Positions 1 through 5,876 of a DNA stretch of 7,469 nt are shown here, piece after piece. The first letter of the stretch is position 1, and each line of letters opens with the position of its first letter. The notes under the pieces were generated by a model. It was not told the DNA's origin and did not search any database. It saw only the letters and a list, made by a program, of their open reading frames with translations. Origin of the DNA: Saprospiraceae bacterium (lineage in GTDB: Bacteria; Bacteroidota; Bacteroidia; Chitinophagales; Saprospiraceae); contig JADZFI010000473.1 of NCBI GenBank assembly GCA_020850025.1, positions 1 through 7,469 of the forward strand, in the 5' to 3' direction. A program made the position numbers and the translations under genes.

Positions 1-158
1 AAGGAATTGACGAAAACCGCGTCAAAGCAATAGGCAAAGGTGAATTGCAGCCACGTAATCATTGTGTGGAAAGCGCAGAATGTTCAGATGAAGAGCACCA
101 ACAAAACAACCGCCTCGAAATTAAAATCAAACACCTGGGCCCACCCAAAGGAACGTAA
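1..158 (+). CDS. OmpA-family outer-membrane protein, C-terminal fragment (5' end outside window)
   Basis: An open frame entering from the left edge (first whole codon at 3) ends at TAA 156-158 and encodes 51 residues. It starts GIDENRVKAIGKGELQPRNH and then has two cysteines (C21 and C27 of the visible part), the acidic stretch SDEEHQ, and NNRLEIKI. This matches the end of the OmpA/MotB peptidoglycan-binding domain: the G-x-G-E-x-x-P segment followed by N-x-R-x-E-I. The NHC...C...EEHQ variant is frequent in Bacteroidota proteins of this family. Family knowledge places the domain in the periplasm, binding peptidoglycan and anchoring an outer-membrane or lipoprotein partner. The N-terminal part is not visible, so I cannot tell whether it is a porin-like OmpA, a Pal-like lipoprotein or a PD40/WD40-OmpA fusion. 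A short tail (KHLGPPKGT) follows the domain. The final base of the stop codon is also the first base of the inverted repeat in the spacer. Confidence 0.8.
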   Translation, partial: GIDENRVKAIGKGELQPRNHCVESAECSDEEHQQNNRLEIKIKHLGPPKGT

Positions 159-250
159 CGACTTACGACTTACGATACGACCTACGATGAGTAGCACTTA
201 TAGTCATCTTAACTAAAGTCGCAAGTCGTACATCGTAAGTCGTAAGTCGT
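158..250. repeat. Perfect 19-bp inverted repeat (long hairpin) after the OmpA-like gene
   Basis: The left arm 158-176 (ACGACTTACGACTTACGAT) is the exact reverse complement of the right arm 232-250, separated by 55 nt. Pairing can extend inward with a small bulge: 177-188 (ACGACCTACGAT) is nearly complementary to 220-231, leaving an A/T-rich loop around 189-219. The arms are themselves made of short ACGACTT/ACGAT units, so alternative pairing registers exist, for example 165-176 with 253-264. No run of T follows the right arm, so it is not a classic intrinsic terminator. It could still protect or end the OmpA-like mRNA, or be a dispersed intergenic repeat element. Function is unknown. Confidence 0.85.
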
Positions 251-264
251 ACATCGTAAGTCGT
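223..264. repeat. Two perfect tandem copies of a 21-bp repeat
   Basis: Positions 223-243 and 244-264 are identical 21-mers beginning AAGTCGTACATCGTAAGTCG and ending in T. They abut with no spacer and overlap the right arm of the hairpin (232-250). Each unit is internally repetitive, because AAGTCGT opens and closes it. The array could expand or contract by slippage. A CRISPR origin is excluded because nothing lies between the copies. Confidence 0.9.
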
Positions 265-333
265 CCACCGTCTTATAATTGTCAAAAACCGGACGATTGG
301 CAACCAAAAATCAGCCTTTCGGGTTGATATCTT

Positions 334-341
334 TATCTTTG
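334..341 (+). promoter_or_regulatory. Putative Bacteroidota-type -7 promoter box for the metallophosphoesterase gene
   Basis: TATCTTTG fits the Bacteroidota sigma-ABfr -7 consensus TAnnTTTG exactly and sits 33 nt before the ATG at 375. That would give a leader of roughly 25-30 nt. No convincing TTTG -33 element lies at the usual spacing upstream, so the call rests on the -7 box and its position. There is no Shine-Dalgarno sequence in front of the ATG, as is usual in this phylum. Confidence 0.45.
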
Positions 342-374
342 CCAGCTATCTAAACAAAAACACTCCGTCCGATC

Positions 375-1511
375 ATGCTTTTGCGTTTGATATATCTTTG
401 TCTTTTGGGTCTGCCATCCACTGTAGTTGCATGGAATGGCGAACCAACGGATGCTTCCAGGGCAGATACGGATGGACCTCATGTGTTTTACCGCGGACCA
501 AAGATTTTGGTGAAATACATATTCCGCAGGGACACCGGCGTGATAGCAAAAACGCTTGAATACGCTGACAGAAAAGAGATTTCACTCACCTGCCAGGTCC
601 CTAAAACCGGCGATGCCTTTTCCTTCCTGCTCAAGGATAAACTTCAGCCAGAAGCCTGCATTTATCCTGCACCGGCCCGTATGATGGTGTTGTCCGATAT
701 CGAAGGCGATTTCAAAGCATTTAAGACGATTCTCGTTGGTGGAGGTGTGATGGATGAAACCTTCAACTGGCGATTTGGCAACGGCCATCTGGTATTGATT
801 GGCGACTTTTTTGACCGGGGTTTGCAAGTAACCGAGTGTTTATGGTTGATTTACAAACTGGAATCCGAAGCAGAAGCTGCTGGCGGTAAAGTGCATTTCG
901 TTCTGGGTAACCACGAAATCCTGAACCTGCAAGGAAACAGCGCGTATGTGCGCCGAAAATACCTTGAAAATGCCCGCCTAATGGGGGAGGATTTCAAATA
1001 CTGGTACGACCGCAATTCTGAACTGGGTCGGTGGCTGCGCACTAAAAATGCCGTAGAGAAAATAGGAGAGTATGTGTTCTGCCATGGCGGGATTAGTCCT
1101 GAACTGGCTCAAACGCGACTTAGCCTGACGGAAATCAACAAAATTACCCGTCAACACCTGGGCATACCTCAGGAGGGAATTTTCAGCGAACCAGCCAAGG
1201 CAATTTTTGACCAGCAGACAGGTATTTTTTGGTACCGCGGCGCGGCTAAAAATCTCGCTTCAGAAGCAGAAATTAACTATGCGCTCCATTATGTAGGGGC
1301 AAAACGCATGGTGGTAGGACACACATTGCAGCCGGATCTTACTGCACTTTACGGCGGCCGTGTTATTTGTATCGACCTCTACCACGAAGAAAACCTGCGG
1401 CAGGGCTTTATGAAAACCCTGTGGATCGAAGAGGGGTTTTGCTACTCGATTGATCAATCCGGCGTTAAATCTTCTCTTTTCAGTATCTCTTTTCCCAGAA
1501 AAAGTGAGTGA
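375..1511 (+). CDS. Secreted PPP-type (Shewanella-like phosphatase-like) metallophosphoesterase
   Basis: This is a 378-residue protein with the calcineurin-like metallophosphoesterase core. Residues 1-19 (MLLRLIYLCLLGLPSTVVA) form a Sec signal peptide with cleavage expected after VVA, so the enzyme should act outside the cytoplasm. Residues 35-100 form a small N-terminal extension without recognisable motifs. The metal-site motifs follow in order: SDIEGD (D108, E110), GDFFDRG (143-149), GNHE (178-181), CHGG (H237) and GHT (315-317). GD-x-x-DRG plus GNHE marks the PPP phosphoprotein-phosphatase branch. The GNHEILNL segment and the overall spacing resemble bacterial Shewanella-like phosphatases, some of which prefer phosphotyrosine. 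The substrate here is unknown. The first motif is D-x-E where the family normally has D-x-H, which replaces a metal-ligand histidine. The ATG at 375 is chosen because it directly begins the signal peptide. The gene stands alone: it follows the repeat spacer and converges on the kinase gene, whose stop is 43 nt away. The family is sure; substrate and activity are open. Confidence 0.9.
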   Translation: MLLRLIYLCLLGLPSTVVAWNGEPTDASRADTDGPHVFYRGPKILVKYIFRRDTGVIAKTLEYADRKEISLTCQVPKTGDAFSFLLKDKLQPEACIYPAPARMMVLSDIEGDFKAFKTILVGGGVMDETFNWRFGNGHLVLIGDFFDRGLQVTECLWLIYKLESEAEAAGGKVHFVLGNHEILNLQGNSAYVRRKYLENARLMGEDFKYWYDRNSELGRWLRTKNAVEKIGEYVFCHGGISPELAQTRLSLTEINKITRQHLGIPQEGIFSEPAKAIFDQQTGIFWYRGAAKNLASEAEINYALHYVGAKRMVVGHTLQPDLTALYGGRVICIDLYHEENLRQGFMKTLWIEEGFCYSIDQSGVKSSLFSISFPRKSE

Positions 1512-1554
1512 AAGAGCGATAGCCTAACAGAAAGGTCTTCCGCTGCCCGACATC

Positions 1555-2583
1555 CTAAATTTCATACTTCATATCCCGCAAAAGGCTTAGCTGATTTCTT
1601 GCCCGGACGAGGTTATGGTCTGGATAGCCTATTTTGTAATAGACATCACCGGCAATCCAGTCCGTTAGGAATCGTAGTGCTTGTTCTCCAATGATCCAGG
1701 CGCCTCCAGTGAGCAGATGTTTTTTTTCTGTTTCAGTGATGAAATCGGCCGTTTGGGAAAGGAAACCTTCCTCCAGGGCCTTCAAAATATCCGTTCTGAT
1801 CCTGGGCTGATCTTTGGCGTCTTCCGGAAGGCTGGGAGCAAAAGTGCGAACCATATCCCCGAAATCGGAAAGCAAGGTGCCGGGCATAACGGTATCAAGA
1901 TCAATCACTGCCAATGCCTTGTGTGTTTCGGAATGGAACAACACATTACCAGCCTTGGTGTCGTTATGTGCCACGCGCAAAGGCAATGATCCGGATGTCT
2001 TGAGTTGACTGATAAAATCAAAAAGCGGTTTGGCTTCAAACAACGCCTCAATCTCCGGGGCCACACCTTTTACCCTGCCTGCCGGATCTTCTTTTGCCAT
2101 TTCCATAAAATATTGCCAACGCTTATCTGTGTCGTGGAATCCCGGAATGGTTTCAGTCAGGGTTTCTGCCGGAAAATGGCGTAATGCGCGGGCAAATGCG
2201 CCATAAGCCCGCGCAGCCTCCCGTGCAACTCCGGTTGTGGGAGGACCTTCTGGCGTGTAACTGTTTGATACATATGGGAAAGCCCTCCAATAATTCCCTT
2301 GTTGATCCTGCACCAGGTATGCGCCGTTCTTTGCCTTCAAAGGGGCCGGAACCTCCAGGGGATATTCCTGATTCCTGAGAAAGTCACAGACCTTCAGGGT
2401 GTTTTCCATTACGACCACAGGCTGCTTGAAAACCTGATGGTTTAGCCTTTGAATAATGAGCGTACGGTGAATACTGCCGTGCGTAAAATCCACCCGGTAG
2501 GTATCGTTGATGTTACCCTTGCCAATGGGAGTGGGCTTATCAGCTGATTCAAAGTCGAAAAATGCGGAAATAATCTCGAGCAT
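1555..2583 (-). CDS. NahK-like N-acetylhexosamine (sugar) 1-kinase, aminoglycoside phosphotransferase fold
   Basis: This 342-residue cytoplasmic protein has no signal peptide or membrane segment. The N-lobe carries GKGNINDTY (22-29 region, nucleotide-binding turn) and LIIQRLNHQVF (42-52). The C-lobe carries the catalytic HNDTKAGNV (206-214; D208 is the likely base, N213 a metal ligand) and IDLDTVMPG (227-235; D228/D230 are the metal-binding counterpart of DFG). TETIPGFHDT (143-152) and YPDHNLVRAR (320-329) are further blocks that I recall from Bifidobacterium N-acetylhexosamine 1-kinase NahK, which has the same overall length. NahK phosphorylates GlcNAc or GalNAc at C1 using ATP, feeding UDP-sugar formation. 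Substrate specificity may differ here, because related proteins in this phylum are mostly uncharacterised. The ATG at 2583 lies 6 nt after the stop of the propeller gene, with no Shine-Dalgarno, so translation is probably coupled to that gene. It is the last gene of the minus-strand pair. I see no obvious terminator after it. An antibiotic-resistance role is unlikely given the NahK-specific blocks. Confidence 0.8.
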   Translation of the reverse strand: MLEIISAFFDFESADKPTPIGKGNINDTYRVDFTHGSIHRTLIIQRLNHQVFKQPVVVMENTLKVCDFLRNQEYPLEVPAPLKAKNGAYLVQDQQGNYWRAFPYVSNSYTPEGPPTTGVAREAARAYGAFARALRHFPAETLTETIPGFHDTDKRWQYFMEMAKEDPAGRVKGVAPEIEALFEAKPLFDFISQLKTSGSLPLRVAHNDTKAGNVLFHSETHKALAVIDLDTVMPGTLLSDFGDMVRTFAPSLPEDAKDQPRIRTDILKALEEGFLSQTADFITETEKKHLLTGGAWIIGEQALRFLTDWIAGDVYYKIGYPDHNLVRARNQLSLLRDMKYEI

Positions 2584-2589
2584 ACTTCT

Positions 2590-5500
2590 CTACTTAATTC
2601 GAATCAAATCCACGCCCGACTCACGCACTTTCCGGTTTAGGGCAGGCAAATCCGTTTCCTTGATTTTCTTCCATACTTGTAATTGCTCATCCGTTTGCTT
2701 AAAAAGCATCTCCCTAACCTCCAGGGCCTGTTGCGTGGGAGGGAAATCTCCGTCCACCGCAAGCCCCATTAAGTTGGCCAGTTTGTCATTTAACCGAACC
2801 GGGAAATTAAGCGGATCCTGACTGCTGCGGTTTTTGGTCTGATATAGCGCCTCCTCTACCCTGGTCATGGTAGAATCTATATTGCTTGCAAGGTCTTTGA
2901 TCAATTTGAAGGAGTCCCCTTTGGGCAAATCTGCTGTAAGGGATTTTATCTGTGCCCTAACGTTGCGAATTTCCCGAATAGCTCGGTGCGCCTCTGTCAG
3001 TTTGGCGCCAACGGATTGCACAAAAGCAAACTGCTCATCAAAAGTTTGCTTACTCGCACCTGAACGCGGATCGGCGAGTATTTCGAAGGGTTGTTCTTCT
3101 GTTATCCCGGCAGCTGTAATCCTCACTTTATATGAACCAGGCACTGCTTTTGGCCCTTCCAGATTATAGCTCCAAAGAATCATGCCCTCAAATTTTTCTG
3201 CATCAGGGTAACGGTGGTTCCAAACGAAGGTATTTCCTCCATCCTTCAGCTCGGAGAGTTTACCACCCCGGTTTTCCAGGTTTTTTGGTAGCTGCTGGTT
3301 GGAAAATACCTTGATAGTATCTCCATCCTGTTCGAGCACACACAGCCATACGGTATCTTTCTCTCCCGGCTTGTTTTTGAGATAAAAATGAACCATTGTA
3401 CCGTTCGGATGATTCTCCCCGCTGGTTTTGGAGTCTTTGACTGACCCGCCCCGCATCCGGTAGGAAGCCTTGGGCCGGAACAAATGCAGGGTTTTATTAG
3501 ACCAGTCGCCTTTGGTGAGAAAATCAGGAGCCGCCTGTATCTGGTGAAGTGGCGTCAGATCGTCTATGATCCAGAAGGAACGCCCCTGGGTTGCCACTAC
3601 CATGTGATCGTCTTTGATGCAAAGGTCTGTAACTGGTACAATCGGGAGGTTCTGCTGAAATTTTTGCCAGCTTTTACCATCCGTAAAACTGATGTACATT
3701 CCCTGCTCCGTGCCGGCATACAACAAACCCGGACGTTTGGGGTCAACCCTCAATACGCGGGTAAAATCTTCTTCCCCTATCCCGTCGGTTATTTTCGTCC
3801 AGGTTTTGCCAAAATCTTTGGTCTGAAAAAGGTACGGCTTATAGTCGCCCTGTTTGTAACCAGTACATGCCAGGTAACAGCCCCCGTCCTGATGCGGGTC
3901 GGGTTCCAGGGAGTTGATCATGGTCCACTTGGGAAGTCCAGGCGGGGTTACGTTGCTCCAGGTTTTCCCGCCATCTCTGGTCAGGTGAACCAGCCCGTCG
4001 TCGCTACCCGTCCAGATCAGGTCTTTCATCCTCGGACTTTCTGCGGCAGCAAAAATGGTGCAGTAATACTCCACACTGGTATTGTCCTGAGTAATGGGGC
4101 CTCCGGATGATTTCTGCCGACTTTTATCATTGGTGGTGAGGTCGGGTGAAATGGTTTCCCAGCTTTGTCCTTCGTTGTAGCTCACATGGAGCTGGTTGGA
4201 AGCCGCGTAGAGCTTGTTCGGGTTGTGCGGACTGAAGAAAATGGGGTAGTTCCACTGAAACCTGTATTTGGCATCCTCCGCTCCGTGCCCCATATTGTCT
4301 TCCGGCCATACATTGACAGGGCGGTAGGTCTTGTTGCGATGGTCCACCCGACTCATAAAGCCGTGATATTCACCTCCATATACGATTTCATTGTCTTCTG
4401 GGTCAACGGCAATATGGCCACTTTCCCCACCTGCGGTTGACTCGAAATCGCGGTCGCCAATGGCGCCGCCATCTGTGCGATGGTAAATACGCACACTGCT
4501 GTTATCCTGTTGGGCGCCGTAAATACGGAACGGAAAGTGGTTATCTGTGGTTACCCGGTAAAACTGGGCAGTGGGCTGGTTGTGGTAAGTACTCCAGGTT
4601 TCGCCTCCATCGTAACTGACCTGGGCGCCACCGTCGTCGCCAATGATCATACGCCTGGGATCTTCCGGCGCTACCCAAAAATCATGGTGGTCGCCATGGG
4701 GGGCATATTTCGATTGAAAGGTTTTACCGCCGTCTTTTGATTTATGGTAGGCAACATTCATCACATATACCACGTCTTCATCTTTCGAATCGGCGTAAAT
4801 GCGGGTGTAATACCAGGCTCTCTGCCGTAGATTCCTGTCTTCATTCACTTTTACCCATTTTTTACCGCCATCGTCCGAGCGGAAAACACCGCCAGTCTGG
4901 CTTTCCACAATAGCCCAGACACGATCCGGACGGACCGGGCTGACGGTAACGCCAATGATACCAATGGTATCCCTGGGCAAGCCTTCGTTCCGGGTGATAT
5001 TTACCCAGGTGTCGCCGCCATCGGTGCTTTTCCAAAGGCTTGAGCCTTCGCCACCACTCGACAAATCATAAGGGGTGCGGCGAACCTTCCAAAAAGAGGC
5101 GTAAATAATCCGGGGATTGGTAGGATCAAGGCATACATCTACGGCGCCCACGTTTTCATTCACGAAGTGAACGCGCTGCCAGGTCTTCCCCCCATCGCGG
5201 GTGCGATAGAGCCCACGTTCCTTTGAAGCCTTGAACAGATCGCCCAGCACGGCTGCATAGGCTATATCTGCATTAGTCGGATGTACACGAATGCGCGGGA
5301 TATGGCGACTGTTTTTAAGCCCGGCCGATTTCCAGGTTCGGCCGGCATCTTCGCTTTTCCACATTCCGGTGCCTGCGCTCACATTACCTCGCACCGTACA
5401 CTCTCCACCACCTACATAGATCACATTATGATCGGACGGAGCCACTTCAATGGCGCCAATGCTGCCTCCGAAAAAGCCGTCAGAAATATTTTCCCAGGTT

Positions 5501-5751
5501 CGGCCACCATCGGTAGTGCGCCATACTCCACCGCCCGTAGCGCCAAAATAATACAGATTAGGTTTGCCGGAAACGCCCGTTACAGCAGCAGAGCGACCGC
5601 CACGAAAGGGTCCGATATTGCGGTACTGGAGGGAGGAAAACAGTTGGCTGTTGACAACTTCAGGTGAGGGAGCCTGAACGGGTTTGGCCTTTTGGGCAAA
5701 CAGGGGTGTCAGGAAAAGACAGATGGCTGAAATCAGTGCGATGGGCTTCAT
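2590..5751 (-). CDS. Exported sortilin/VPS10-like Asp-box (BNR) beta-propeller protein
   Basis: This is a 1053-residue protein. Residues 1-20 (MKPIALISAICLFLTPLFAQ) form a Sec signal peptide. The residue before C11 does not fit a lipobox, so it is not a typical lipoprotein. The start of the mature part, LQYRNIGPFRGGRSAAVTGV (41-60), is the conserved opening of the Bacteroidota 'VPS10 / glycosyl hydrolase' BNR family. Eleven Asp-box motifs of the S/T-x-D-x-G-x-T-W type end at W86, W140, W191, W249, W299, F345, W386, W531, W598, W651 and W695. They mark propeller blades across residues 60-730. The spacing gap between 386 and 531 suggests blades without the motif, or a junction between two propellers as in GH74 enzymes. 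Residues 755-895 form a beta-rich FlgD/Ig-like region ending GSYKVRITAAG...FEILADPR. Residues 905-1045 are mostly helical, probably coiled-coil. There is no T9SS sorting domain. Asp boxes are structural, so they do not prove catalysis, and the annotated name 'glycosyl hydrolase' for this family is unproven. It is the first gene of the pair with the sugar kinase. Confidence 0.85.
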   Translation of the reverse strand: MKPIALISAICLFLTPLFAQKAKPVQAPSPEVVNSQLFSSLQYRNIGPFRGGRSAAVTGVSGKPNLYYFGATGGGVWRTTDGGRTWENISDGFFGGSIGAIEVAPSDHNVIYVGGGECTVRGNVSAGTGMWKSEDAGRTWKSAGLKNSRHIPRIRVHPTNADIAYAAVLGDLFKASKERGLYRTRDGGKTWQRVHFVNENVGAVDVCLDPTNPRIIYASFWKVRRTPYDLSSGGEGSSLWKSTDGGDTWVNITRNEGLPRDTIGIIGVTVSPVRPDRVWAIVESQTGGVFRSDDGGKKWVKVNEDRNLRQRAWYYTRIYADSKDEDVVYVMNVAYHKSKDGGKTFQSKYAPHGDHHDFWVAPEDPRRMIIGDDGGAQVSYDGGETWSTYHNQPTAQFYRVTTDNHFPFRIYGAQQDNSSVRIYHRTDGGAIGDRDFESTAGGESGHIAVDPEDNEIVYGGEYHGFMSRVDHRNKTYRPVNVWPEDNMGHGAEDAKYRFQWNYPIFFSPHNPNKLYAASNQLHVSYNEGQSWETISPDLTTNDKSRQKSSGGPITQDNTSVEYYCTIFAAAESPRMKDLIWTGSDDGLVHLTRDGGKTWSNVTPPGLPKWTMINSLEPDPHQDGGCYLACTGYKQGDYKPYLFQTKDFGKTWTKITDGIGEEDFTRVLRVDPKRPGLLYAGTEQGMYISFTDGKSWQKFQQNLPIVPVTDLCIKDDHMVVATQGRSFWIIDDLTPLHQIQAAPDFLTKGDWSNKTLHLFRPKASYRMRGGSVKDSKTSGENHPNGTMVHFYLKNKPGEKDTVWLCVLEQDGDTIKVFSNQQLPKNLENRGGKLSELKDGGNTFVWNHRYPDAEKFEGMILWSYNLEGPKAVPGSYKVRITAAGITEEQPFEILADPRSGASKQTFDEQFAFVQSVGAKLTEAHRAIREIRNVRAQIKSLTADLPKGDSFKLIKDLASNIDSTMTRVEEALYQTKNRSSQDPLNFPVRLNDKLANLMGLAVDGDFPPTQQALEVREMLFKQTDEQLQVWKKIKETDLPALNRKVRESGVDLIRIK

Positions 5752-5777
5752 ATCGTGGTTGCGTAATTTTTCAACTG

Positions 5778-5785
5778 CAAGGTTA
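5778..5785 (-). promoter_or_regulatory. Weak candidate -7 box upstream of the propeller-kinase operon
   Basis: On the minus strand this reads TAACCTTG, one mismatch from TAnnTTTG. It lies 26 nt before the ATG at 5751, about the same distance as the better box in front of the phosphoesterase gene. No TTTG -33 element is visible upstream. A promoter is expected here because the preceding gene ends in a strong terminator (5832-5867), but this exact site is only a candidate. Confidence 0.3.
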
Positions 5786-5831
5786 ATAAATTACCTTGTT
5801 AGGCTTCCATCCTCCTTTTATGAATACCCGG

Positions 5832-5867
5832 AAAAACAAACGGCCACCCGCATTGGATGGCCGTTTG
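5832..5867 (-). terminator. Rho-independent terminator of the T9SS surface-protein gene
   Basis: On the minus strand a perfect 10-bp stem, CAAACGGCCA (5867-5858) paired with TGGCCGTTTG (5846-5837), encloses an 11-nt loop. It is followed directly by TTTTT (5836-5832). It begins 10 nt after the TAA stop of the surface-protein gene (5879-5877). It separates that gene from the propeller-kinase pair downstream. On the plus strand the stem is not followed by a T-run, so it acts in one direction. Confidence 0.9.
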
Positions 5868-5876
5868 AATGTTATG

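Noticed and set aside
223..264. Possible CRISPR repeats
   Set aside because: The 21-bp copies are directly adjacent with no spacers, there are only two, and no cas genes are present.
393..400. Second TATCTTTG matching the -7 consensus
   Set aside because: It lies inside the signal-peptide codons of the phosphoesterase gene, downstream of its start, with no TTTG at proper spacing.
1486..1554. Possible terminator between the convergent phosphoesterase and kinase genes
   Set aside because: Only a weak A/T pairing (CTTTT with AAAAG around 1488-1503) is visible inside the end of the phosphoesterase gene. The 43-nt gap itself shows no GC-rich stem with a T-run.
1555..2583. Aminoglycoside resistance gene
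   Set aside because: The fold is shared, but the conserved blocks (HNDTKAGNV, TETIPGFHDT, YPDHNLVRAR) fit NahK-type sugar kinases, and there is no mobile or resistance context.
3484..4110. 208-codon plus-strand open frame antisense to the propeller gene
   Set aside because: It lies wholly opposite a clearly coding frame with signal peptide and Asp boxes. Its translation has no recognisable domain and arises from the repeated GGxTW codons read backwards.
5799..5816. AGGAGG followed by ATG GAA GCC TAA on the minus strand, a possible leader peptide
   Set aside because: The AGGAGG touches the ATG with no spacing, the peptide is three residues long, and Bacteroidota rarely use Shine-Dalgarno sequences.
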